The position numbers and the translations under genes are program-made. Shown here one piece after another: positions 1 to 8,506 of a stretch of 23,022 nt of DNA. The DNA is from JBGPJM01 sp041485385 (GTDB lineage: Bacteria; Planctomycetota; Phycisphaerae; Phycisphaerales; UBA1924). Numbering within the stretch: position 1 is the first letter of the stretch; every line of letters starts with the position of its first letter. Location: positions 1-23,022 of the forward strand of contig JBGPJM010000059.1 of the NCBI GenBank assembly GCA_041485385.1, in the 5' to 3' direction. Under the pieces are notes generated by a model that was not told the origin of the DNA, made no database searches, and saw only the letters and a list, made by a program, of their open reading frames with translations.

Positions 1-1625
<1,625 letters not shown>

Positions 1626-1787
1626 GGGGGATCCGGGTGGAGAGAGTCGGGGTAGGAGACGGGGTCAATCCTACGGGCCGGGGGCTGGAACGGCGCGTGG
1701 GGGGAAGGACGCCTGTCACCGTTTACATTGTGAGTTGCCGATACACTGGCGCGAGGCCGAGGCGGGGGGCGGAGCGCTGGAGTGTGT
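1626..1787. promoter_or_regulatory. divergent promoter region between alaS and sthA
   Basis: The only place from which both divergent genes can be transcribed. It contains a 6-bp inverted repeat, GTAGGA (1652-1657) and TCCTAC (1669-1674), 27 bases ahead of alaS. Facing sthA there is TTTACA (1722-1727) with TACACT at 1742-1747, but the 14-base spacing is short for a sigma-70 promoter. The region as promoter-bearing is inferred from gene order; the individual boxes are weak. Confidence 0.35.
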
Positions 1788-3218
1788 ATGCGGAACTTCG
1801 ACCTGGTGATCATCGGGAGCGGACCGGGGGGACAGAAGGGGGCGATCCAGGCGGCGAAGCTTGGGAAATCGGTGTGCGTGATCGAGAAGATGGAGGCGAT
1901 GGGGGGCGTGGCGATCAACACCGGGACGATCCCCTCCAAGGCGCTGCGCGAGGCGGTGCTGGAGCTCACCGCGCCCGACCGGCTGTCGGCCGTCTGCGGC
2001 TCCGGGGCCAGGACCGGCAGGAGGATGGACCGCAAGACGGCGCTCTCGAGCCTGACGGCGAGCTGCCAGCGGGTGATCACGGCGGAGATCGACGTCGTGG
2101 CGAGCCACTTTGCGTCCAACGGGATCGAATACATGCACGGGATCGGGGCGCTGGCGGACGCCAGGACGGTGGTGGTGACGGGCCCGCACGCGACGGAGAA
2201 GGTGGGGGCGAGCAACATCCTGATCGCGACCGGGACGGTGCCGGCCAAGCCCAAGGGCGTGCCGTTCGACGGGGCGAAGGTCATGACCTCCGACGAGGTG
2301 CTGCTGCTGCCCAGCCTGCCGCACACGATGATCGTGGTGGGCGGGGGCGTGATCGGCACGGAGTACGCGTCGATGCTGGCGGAGCTGGGGGTGAGGGTGA
2401 CGCTGATCGAGGGGCGGACGCGCCTGCTGGACTTCCTGGATTCGGAGATCTGCGAGGCGCTGCAGTACCACTTCCGGCAGGCGGGGATGACGCTGCGGAT
2501 GGGGGAGAAGGTGGTGAGCATCAAGCTGGTGGAACCGCCGTCGGGGCAGCGGTCGGGGACCGGGCAGATGGTGGAGGCGGAGCTGGAGAGCGGGAAGACG
2601 CTCCGGGCGGATTGCCTTCTGTACTGCATCGGGCGGCAGGGGGCGACGGCGGAGCTGAACCTGGAGGCCGCGGGGTTGACGGCGGATGACCGAGGCCGGA
2701 TCAAGGTGAACGAGAAGTACCAGACGAGCGTGCCGAACATCTACGCGTGCGGGGACGTGATCGGGTTCCCGGCGCTGGCGTCGACGTCGATGGAGCAGGG
2801 GCGGCTGGCGGCGTGCCACATGTTCGGGGAGCCGACGCAGAGCGTGCCGGAGCTCTTCCCGTTCGGGATCTACGCGATCCCGGAGATCTCGATGGTGGGG
2901 TGGACGGAGGACAAGCTGACGTCGGAGGGGATCCCGTACGAGGCGGGGATCGCGCAGTACAAGGAGATCGCGCGCGGGCAGCTGCTGGGGGACGAGATCG
3001 GGATGCTGAAGATGCTGATCCACCAGGAGTCGCACGCGATCCTGGGTGTACACGTGATCGGAACGGGGGCGACGGAGCTGATCCACATCGGGCAGGCAGT
3101 GATGGCGTTCAAGGGAACGGCGGAGTACTTCGTGAACACGGTGTTCAACTACCCGACGCTGGCCGAGTGCTACAAGGTGGCGGCGCTGAACGGGCTGAAC
3201 AAGCTGCGGAGCTTGTGA
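1788..3218 (+). CDS. sthA: soluble pyridine nucleotide transhydrogenase (Si-specific)
   Basis: Cytoplasmic FAD flavoprotein of 476 residues that exchanges reducing equivalents between NADPH and NAD+. The N-terminus has the FAD-binding GSGPGG at residues 10-15; the second Rossmann motif VVGGGVIG starts near residue 183; the C-terminal dimerisation domain ends with FNYPTLAECYKVAALNGLNKL, the block typical of SthA. Where lipoamide or glutathione reductases have the redox-active CxxxxC, this protein reads INTGTIPSKALRE, so both cysteines are absent, and the HxxE base of the disulfide enzymes is replaced by NYPTLAE. Both features are known for SthA and argue against a disulfide reductase. I chose the ATG at 1788 over the in-frame GTG at 1782 because GGAG at 1779-1782 sits five bases upstream. 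The next gene starts 111 bases downstream on the same strand. Confidence 0.93.
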   Translation: MRNFDLVIIGSGPGGQKGAIQAAKLGKSVCVIEKMEAMGGVAINTGTIPSKALREAVLELTAPDRLSAVCGSGARTGRRMDRKTALSSLTASCQRVITAEIDVVASHFASNGIEYMHGIGALADARTVVVTGPHATEKVGASNILIATGTVPAKPKGVPFDGAKVMTSDEVLLLPSLPHTMIVVGGGVIGTEYASMLAELGVRVTLIEGRTRLLDFLDSEICEALQYHFRQAGMTLRMGEKVVSIKLVEPPSGQRSGTGQMVEAELESGKTLRADCLLYCIGRQGATAELNLEAAGLTADDRGRIKVNEKYQTSVPNIYACGDVIGFPALASTSMEQGRLAACHMFGEPTQSVPELFPFGIYAIPEISMVGWTEDKLTSEGIPYEAGIAQYKEIARGQLLGDEIGMLKMLIHQESHAILGVHVIGTGATELIHIGQAVMAFKGTAEYFVNTVFNYPTLAECYKVAALNGLNKLRSL

Positions 3219-3329
3219 GCGGGGTTCGCGAGCGGGCGGGGGAAAGAAGCCGAGGGCCTGAGGTGCGGGTCCTGAGCGCGACGTGGCGGGGCGTCGGCAC
3301 GGCCCGAGGGCGGCGGGTATCCTCAGGTT

Positions 3330-4502
3330 GTGGCGAAGAAGAGCGCAGCACCTGAGCCGAAGATGCGGACGGTCGGGCCGCCCCCCCATATCCGGCGCGA
3401 GGCGGCGCCCGTGCGCGAGGTGCTGTCGCTCGAAGAGATCATCGGGCAGGAGCGGGCGGTGGGAATCCTGCGGGCGGCGATCTCGTCGGGGCGAGTCCAC
3501 CACGCGTGGATCCTCTCGGGGCCGCCGGGGGTGGGGAAGTTCACGACGGCGCTCGCCTTCGCGGCGGTGCTGCTCGATCCGACGACGGCGCCGGACCTGT
3601 CCGGGAACGCCGCGCCCGACCCGGAGAGCGAGGTGCAGCGGCTGATCCAGGCCGGCACGCACCCGGATCTGCACATCATCACCAAGGAACTGGCGGCGGT
3701 GAGCCGCGAGGACAATGTCCGGGACGGCAAGCAGACCAACATCGCCAAGGCGGTGCTGGAGGAGTTCCTGCTGGAGCCGGCCGCGAAGACCCGGGTGATG
3801 ACCGGAAGATCGGCGGCGGGGAAAGTCTTCATCGTCGATGAGGCGGAACTGATCGACGACCGGGGGCAGAACGCCCTGCTGAAGACGCTGGAGGAGCCGC
3901 CGGAGGGGACGGTGATCATCCTGGTGACGCCGCGCGAGCACCGGCTGCTGTCGACCATCCGCAGCCGGTGCCAGCGGGTGGCGTTCGGCACCCTGAGCGA
4001 GGCGGAGATGGGGAAGTGGCTCAAGCGCCGGGCGGGGGCGGGGGGGGCGATCGAGACGGCGAAGGTGAAGTGGCTGCTGAAGTTCGCCGCGGGGAGCCCG
4101 GGCGTCGCGGCGATGGTGATCGAGAACGACCTCTTCGGCTGGCGGGAGAGGCTGGAGCCGATGCTGGAGCAGGTGGAGGCGGGGGAGTTTCCCGTGGAGA
4201 TGGGGAAGGCGATGGCGGAGCTGGTGGACGAGCGGGCGGCGGCGGCGGTGAGGAAGAACCCGGACGCGAGTAAGGACGGGGCGAACAAGACGTGGGCCAG
4301 GAGGATGCTGGCGTTCCTGGCCGAGCACACGCGCCAAGGGCTGGCCCGGGCGGCGGGGAAGGACGAGGCGGGCGCACGCCGGCGCCTGCACATGCTGGAG
4401 GCGATCGCGCGGGCGGAGGAGGAGCTGGGCGCGAACGTCAGCCTCGCGCTGGTGATGGAGAACCTGGCGGTGCAGATGAGCGCCGAGCCGGCGCCGGTGT
4501 GA
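3330..4502 (+). CDS. holB: DNA polymerase III delta-prime-like clamp-loader subunit
   Basis: AAA+ protein of 390 residues, probably the delta-prime subunit of the clamp loader that opens the sliding clamp. LEEIIGQERAV near residue 35 is the usual family entry; Walker A GPPGVGKF is at about 64-71, a Walker B-like VFIVDEAELI near 165, followed by NALLKTLEEPP and the sensor region ending in TIRSRCQRV (SRC motif near 211). The C-terminal helical domain ends with NVSLALVMENLAVQM. The zinc module usually found after Walker A (CxxxxxxxxCxxCxxC) is not there: the matching stretch before QAGTHPDLH has no cysteine, and the only Cys of the first 215 residues is in SRC. The start is uncertain: GTG 3330 has poor ribosome-binding sequence and ATG 3363 is an alternative. 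DnaX is an alternative reading, but the length and the QAGTHPD block favour HolB. Confidence 0.85.
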   Translation: MAKKSAAPEPKMRTVGPPPHIRREAAPVREVLSLEEIIGQERAVGILRAAISSGRVHHAWILSGPPGVGKFTTALAFAAVLLDPTTAPDLSGNAAPDPESEVQRLIQAGTHPDLHIITKELAAVSREDNVRDGKQTNIAKAVLEEFLLEPAAKTRVMTGRSAAGKVFIVDEAELIDDRGQNALLKTLEEPPEGTVIILVTPREHRLLSTIRSRCQRVAFGTLSEAEMGKWLKRRAGAGGAIETAKVKWLLKFAAGSPGVAAMVIENDLFGWRERLEPMLEQVEAGEFPVEMGKAMAELVDERAAAAVRKNPDASKDGANKTWARRMLAFLAEHTRQGLARAAGKDEAGARRRLHMLEAIARAEEELGANVSLALVMENLAVQMSAEPAPV

Positions 4503-4507
4503 GCCGT

Positions 4508-4530
4508 GGGATTGGGGATCGGGGGGATCA
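4508..4530. repeat. G-rich heptamer repeat in the holB/fliS convergent gap
   Basis: GGGATTG (4508-4514), GGGATCG (4515-4521) and, after two extra G, GGGATCA (4524-4530), which overlaps the fliS stop codon. Read on the minus strand this is the same (A/G)ATCCC theme as the repeat between atpF and atpH. It fills almost the whole 25-base gap between two convergent genes, where a transcription terminator would be expected, but no stem-loop is visible. Confidence 0.5.
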
Positions 4531-4992
4531 GCCCTGGACGCTGAGGGCCGGGCGGTCCTCCGCGGCGGGTCCGGCGGGCGTGGCGTGGAGGGCCGGCGCC
4601 CCAGCCTTCTCGGCGGCGAGCTTGTCGATGAGCAGCGCCCACGTGTCGCGCTCGTATTCGATGAGGGCGATGACCTTGTCGACGGCCTCGACGTTCTTGG
4701 CGTGGCTGGCCTCGATGAGCTGGGTGTAGATGAAGGTGTACAGCCCGCTGAGGCGGGCGCAGAGGTCGGGGTCGACCTCGGGGCGCATGGAGTTGATGAG
4801 CTCCAAGACGATGTTGCGGCACCTGGAGAAGCCGTTGTAGGAGGCCTCGAAGTCCCTGGCGGACAGGCCGTCGCGTCCCTGGCGGGCGAACTTCAGGGCG
4901 CCGTCGAGGAGCATGAGGCGGAGCTGCTCGGGGCTGGCCGTGAAGACGCGGGTGCGGAGATAGGCGCTCGCGTTGTTGTGCTGTGGCGTCAT
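4528..4992 (-). CDS. fliS: flagellin export chaperone FliS
   Basis: 154 residues, slightly longer than the usual 120-140. FliS binds the C-terminus of unassembled flagellin in the cytoplasm and keeps it export-competent. The N-terminus MTPQHNNASAYLRTRVFTA followed by SPEQLRLMLLDGALKF matches the family opening (YxxxxxxxxSPxxLxxMLYDGAL...), and the rest is all-helical with the conserved FEASYNGFSRCRNIVLEL and YTFIYTQLIEAS segments. The last 25 residues are Ala/Pro-rich and look disordered. It lies 67 bases downstream of fliD on the same strand, the classic fliD-fliS order. There is no clear Shine-Dalgarno ahead of the ATG at 4992, so expression may depend on readthrough from fliD. Confidence 0.93.
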   Translation of the reverse strand: MTPQHNNASAYLRTRVFTASPEQLRLMLLDGALKFARQGRDGLSARDFEASYNGFSRCRNIVLELINSMRPEVDPDLCARLSGLYTFIYTQLIEASHAKNVEAVDKVIALIEYERDTWALLIDKLAAEKAGAPALHATPAGPAAEDRPALSVQG

Positions 4993-5059
4993 GGCAGGGG
5001 GTTGTATCGACCGGCTCGGGGGGTGGCTTTACCGGCCCTTCCGGGCCGCCGCGGGCGGA

Positions 5060-7876
5060 TCAGAGGCTGTGGATCCCTGACAGTGACTGTTGCTGGGTCT
5101 GGAGCTGGGCCAGGGCCTGCTCCATGCGCTGGAACTGCGCCTGGAGGACGCCGCGTCTGGATTCGAGCTTGGCGGTCATTTGGGCGATGCGGTCGTTCTG
5201 GAGCTGGATCTGGTCGTCGATCGTGCTCTTGCGCTTGGTGAGGATTCCGTTGGCGGGGTCGAGGTACCGCTCGACCATGCGGGACATCTTCTCCGCTATG
5301 CCCAGCGACGAGAAGGTATCCGGCCCGGTGTTCTCGACGTGGACGCCGGGCGAGAGCTCGATCGGTGTGCGCGGGTCCTGGACCTTGGCGGCGAGGAGGT
5401 CGTGGACGGCCTGGGGGTCGTTGTCCAGGGCCTGGCGGAACTTGGTCGAGTCGAGCTCGAGGGTGCCGGTGCTGTTGAGCCTGATGCCGATCTGGCTCAG
5501 GAACTGGTATTGTCCGGAAACGCCGGTGGGGCGGGACTGGATCGTCGAGAAGGCGGCGGTGCGGAGCTGCGACGCGGTCGAGTCGCCCAGCAGCGTGCCG
5601 CGCCGGTTGGTCTCCGGGTCGTAGTCGCTCAGCGCGTCGATGCGCCCGACGAGGGCATTGAAGGAATCGATGAAGGCGCTGACGGAGGTCTCGATGCTGT
5701 CGGTGTCGCGGCTGACGCTCAGCGTGACGGGGTCCCGCGAGACGGTGTGCAGGTTGATGCTCACGCCCGGGATGATCCCGCTGACGGTGTTGGTCGAGCT
5801 GGAGAGGAGGACGGCGGTGGCGGGGTTGTCCGACCCGTAGAAGACACGGGCGTCGCGCCCCTCGGACAGCGTGTTGAGTCCCAGGTCGACGCCGTGGGTG
5901 TCCACGGTGAGGCGTCCGGCGACGCCGCTCTCGCGGCTGGCGAGGCTGAGGCGGAACGGATGCGACGGCGAGCCGTCGCTGATGACCGAGGCGCTCACGC
6001 CGACCCCGGCCTCGTTGATCTTGGTGACGATCTGGTCGAGCGTGCTCCCGGCGGCGAACGTGATGGTCCGCTCGTAGGAGCCGTCGAGCTTGTTGTTCAC
6101 GCCGGTGCCGGCGGCCTCGCCGATGATGCGCAGGCCGGCGCCGACCGTGCCGGTGAGATCGCGGACGCGGATCTTCACATTCCCCGACTGCGCATCGTTG
6201 TCCTCGAGGATGATGCCGTCGCCGTTGTCGTTGATGCGCGCCGTGACGTTCACGGGGTTGGAGTTGATCTCCTTGAGGAGGTCGCCGACCGTGAGCGAGT
6301 CGCTCCCGACATCGATAACGCCGACCCTCCCCGTGGAGTCGCGGATCTCGAATGTGCCCGTCCCCAAGCCGCGCCCGCCGTTGAGGGTGGACAGCAGCGT
6401 GGACTCGGCGATGTAGCGGTGCTGCAGGCGTGCGGAGTTGACGGTGGCGGCGGCAACGCCGGCCGGGACGGTGCTCAGGCCCAGCGCGGTGGCCGCGGCG
6501 CCGGCGACAATCAGGTTGCCCGATCCGCCGCTGATGTCCGTCAGGGTCAGCCCCGTGCCGGTGTTGTCCAGCGAGGCGCGGATCTTCCCGGCGCCCGAGG
6601 TGTTGATCTGGTTGACGATATCGGTGACGGTGCCGGTCGTCGGGACCGTGAAGTCCAGTTGCGACCCGTCCCGGGCGGTGATGGAGAACGCTCCGCTCGA
6701 CAGGCCGCTCCCGCCCAGGAGATTGCGGGTGAGAGTGGTGTTGAGCCCGGCCAGGATGCGGGAGCCGGCCAGCGTGGCGCCGGCGACGTTGCCGGCGATC
6801 CCCAGGTCGGCGGCCGCCCCGCCCCCGGCGATGTCGGTGACGGTGAGGTTGCCGCCCCCGCCGGTGGTGTCGGTGAGGGTGAGCCCGTCGCCGGAGGCGC
6901 TGATGGACGCCGTGACGGCGCCGCCGGTCTGCGAGTTGATCCGGTCGATGATCCCCTGGATGGTCGTCGGCGCGGCGGAGGTCAGCACGGCGGCGCCGCT
7001 GTAGATATTGCCGACGTCGATGGTGTGGCTGGCGCCGGCGCGGTCGACGATGGTGAAGTCGGAGGTGAGCGAGCCGACGGCCCGGTTGACGCGGATGCCG
7101 TTGCCGTCGTTGAGGGCGGTGACCGAGGTCGTGCCCTGGAGGTTGTACACGGCGGTGCCGGTGAAGGCGGCGCCGGCGATCGATCCGGCGATTCCGAGGC
7201 TGGTGGCGGTGGTGGACCCCTCGGCGTCGGCGATGGTGAGCGAGCCGGTCCCGCCGGAATCATCGGTGATGACCAGGTGGTCGCCGTTGACCGTCGCCGT
7301 GACCTGCGTCCCGGACGCGGCGTTGATGGCGTCGAGCACCTCGCTGATGCTGGCGACGCGGGAGAGGTCGACGGTCGCCGAGCCGCCGGCGCGGTCGGTG
7401 ATCCGGATGTTGCCGCGCGAGATGCCGTCACCCCCGTTGAGCGAGGCCAGCTCGACGTCGCGGTCCAGGCGTCCGGCGGTGGGCTCGAACGTGACCGAGT
7501 CCAGCCCGATGGCGGAGGAGGTGCGGTCGGCGAAGCCGCGGGAGAGCACGCTCTGCGTGCTCACGAGGCGGTCGACGAGGAACGAGTACGACCCGACGGC
7601 CGCGCCGGCGTTGGCCGTGGCCGTGAGCACGTCCTGGTTGCTGCTGGAGGCGTGCGCCGAGTTGAAGATGTTGCTGATGTTGAAGGCGGATGAGGCGGAC
7701 TTGAGGGCCGAGAGCTTGGTGTTGAGGTCAAGAAAGGCGGCCTGCTGAGCCTGGAGCTGGATGACGCGCTGCTGGGCCAGCGTGCGGGGGCGGGCCTCGA
7801 TCGACAGGAGCTGATTGACGAGGTCGCCGGTGTTGATGCCGCTGAAGGGCCCGACGCCGGTGGAGATTCCGCTCAT
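5060..7876 (-). CDS. fliD: flagellar filament cap FliD (hook-associated protein 2), enlarged
   Basis: 938 residues, against roughly 450-700 in most bacteria. FliD is exported through the flagellum and caps the filament, guiding flagellin polymerisation. The N-terminal FliD domain (about 1-110) starts MSGISTGVGPFSGINTGDLV and has a heptad-like helix (LAQQRVIQLQAQQAAFLDLNTKLSALK in parts). Residues about 142-233, 250-363, 381-469 and 493-588 are four copies of a flagellin-hook IN-type unit: (L)NGGxGIxxGxFxIxDxxGxxxxID, then a segment like SEVLDAINA, then VTAxxxxxGDxLxLxD. The canonical C-terminal domain runs from about 725 (ETSVSAFIDSFNALVGRID) and ends in a coiled coil. The extra length is therefore the repeated outer domains. 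The ATG at 7876 is followed by the typical family start; a GGGGA lies about eight bases upstream. Confidence 0.93.
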   Translation of the reverse strand: MSGISTGVGPFSGINTGDLVNQLLSIEARPRTLAQQRVIQLQAQQAAFLDLNTKLSALKSASSAFNISNIFNSAHASSSNQDVLTATANAGAAVGSYSFLVDRLVSTQSVLSRGFADRTSSAIGLDSVTFEPTAGRLDRDVELASLNGGDGISRGNIRITDRAGGSATVDLSRVASISEVLDAINAASGTQVTATVNGDHLVITDDSGGTGSLTIADAEGSTTATSLGIAGSIAGAAFTGTAVYNLQGTTSVTALNDGNGIRVNRAVGSLTSDFTIVDRAGASHTIDVGNIYSGAAVLTSAAPTTIQGIIDRINSQTGGAVTASISASGDGLTLTDTTGGGGNLTVTDIAGGGAAADLGIAGNVAGATLAGSRILAGLNTTLTRNLLGGSGLSSGAFSITARDGSQLDFTVPTTGTVTDIVNQINTSGAGKIRASLDNTGTGLTLTDISGGSGNLIVAGAAATALGLSTVPAGVAAATVNSARLQHRYIAESTLLSTLNGGRGLGTGTFEIRDSTGRVGVIDVGSDSLTVGDLLKEINSNPVNVTARINDNGDGIILEDNDAQSGNVKIRVRDLTGTVGAGLRIIGEAAGTGVNNKLDGSYERTITFAAGSTLDQIVTKINEAGVGVSASVISDGSPSHPFRLSLASRESGVAGRLTVDTHGVDLGLNTLSEGRDARVFYGSDNPATAVLLSSSTNTVSGIIPGVSINLHTVSRDPVTLSVSRDTDSIETSVSAFIDSFNALVGRIDALSDYDPETNRRGTLLGDSTASQLRTAAFSTIQSRPTGVSGQYQFLSQIGIRLNSTGTLELDSTKFRQALDNDPQAVHDLLAAKVQDPRTPIELSPGVHVENTGPDTFSSLGIAEKMSRMVERYLDPANGILTKRKSTIDDQIQLQNDRIAQMTAKLESRRGVLQAQFQRMEQALAQLQTQQQSLSGIHSL

Positions 7877-7908
7877 GGACCATTCCCCGTGGGGGCCGTG
7901 TTCATAGC

Positions 7909-7929
7909 GCGCGGCACTGCGTGCCGCGC
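7909..7929. repeat. 9-bp perfect hairpin in the fliD leader
   Basis: GCGCGGCAC (7909-7917), loop TGC, GTGCCGCGC (7921-7929). The stem is perfect and GC-rich and ends about 32 bases before the fliD start, so it would lie in the fliD mRNA leader if transcription starts upstream. It could be an attenuator, a stability element or a protein site; the sequence does not decide which. Confidence 0.5.
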
Positions 7930-7969
7930 AGGTCGATCCGCCGCGATCGCGGGCCGACCCGTGCTCATC

Positions 7970-7984
7970 GCAAACGCCGGGCCA
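7970..7984 (-). promoter_or_regulatory. sigma-54-like -24/-12 promoter candidate for fliD-fliS
   Basis: On the minus strand the 15 bases read TGGCCC, five bases, TTGC, with GG and GC separated by exactly ten bases. The sigma-54 consensus is TGGCAC-N5-TTGC, so nine of ten defined bases agree. It faces fliD and would put the transcript start about 80 bases before the ATG. Sigma-54 control of flagellar genes is common in other bacteria; here it is inference, and GC-rich sequence produces chance matches. Confidence 0.35.
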
Positions 7985-8259
7985 TGGCGGAACGCGGGCC
8001 GATCAAGGGCGGCTCGCCGCAGCGCCTGGGCGTCCGTCGCCCAGCCCGGAAGGACGTTGCGGAACATCAACCGGGCCCAACGGAGGGCCGGCTCGGCGTT
8101 GCGGCCGGAACAAGCATCGGCTGAAGCGCTGAGAGAGGAGGAGGTCGACACGGGTGACTCCTTGGCGCGAGACTGGCTGGCGTGAAATCGACTCACGCGG
8201 CCCACCGGCTGCGGTGTGATCCCTGAACATTGCGCGAACAGAAGAGGGCCCGACGGGGA

Positions 8260-8340
8260 GCCGGATTGCGTTATCTCCATCGACCAGTGGCGAGTTCGAG
8301 TTGGGCGAGTTTGGCCCCGGGCCGGATTGACGGGTTATCT
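8260..8340 (+). repeat. paired direct repeat GCCGGATTG...TTATCT
   Basis: GCCGGATTG at 8260-8268 followed two bases later by TTATCT (8271-8276), and again GCCGGATTG at 8321-8329 followed five bases later by TTATCT (8335-8340). The copies start 61 bases apart, about six helical turns, 170-250 bases ahead of the cytochrome start. Between them GGCGAGTT also occurs twice. The spacing suggests binding sites on one DNA face, but this is a guess. Confidence 0.3.
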
Positions 8341-8407
8341 GACCCCTGTGATCGGCGCGGCTTGCTGTTTCGATGCTCAGGCCGGTACGCTCGTGCCTCG
8401 CGGTGGT

Positions 8408-8420
8408 CGCAACTGTTGCG
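8408..8420. promoter_or_regulatory. 13-base palindrome, operator candidate
   Basis: CGCAAC-T-GTTGCG is perfectly symmetric about T8414 and lies 86 bases before the cytochrome start. The GCAA...TTGC halves resemble operators of LacI-family regulators, though those usually have an even centre with CG. No regulator gene is visible in the window. Confidence 0.3.
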
Positions 8421-8506
8421 CACGCGCAAGGTCGGCCCGAACACCCCGAGCGCGCCGGAGAACAGCGCGGGATGAACCCGGCTCCGTGGGCTGAGGAAGG
8501 CAAGTG

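Larger units (their letters stand above)
7985..8506. other. non-coding stretch between fliD and the cytochrome gene
   Basis: About 520 bases with open frames on both strands but no recognisable protein. The longest candidate, a minus-strand frame 8280-7873 that would overlap the fliD start as ATGA, has biased, low-information composition and no ribosome-binding site. I see a pair of direct repeats (8260-8340), a 13-base palindrome (8408-8420) and, at the right end, the ribosome-binding site GAGGAAGG of the cytochrome gene. No tRNA or known riboswitch fold was recognised. Confidence 0.5.

Noticed and set aside
1716..4391. 891-codon minus-strand open frame over sthA and holB
   Set aside because: Arg/Pro/His-rich composition with no domain; antisense shadow of two well-identified genes.
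5090..7693. 867-codon plus-strand open frame over fliD
   Set aside because: Composition is Gly/Asp/Val/Ala-rich antisense translation of the fliD repeats.
7873..8280. 135-codon minus-strand frame overlapping the fliD start as ATGA
   Set aside because: The overlap is attractive, but there is no ribosome-binding site, no recognisable family and a Pro/Arg/Ala/Ser-biased composition like non-coding GC-rich DNA. It does not resemble FlaG, which often precedes fliD.
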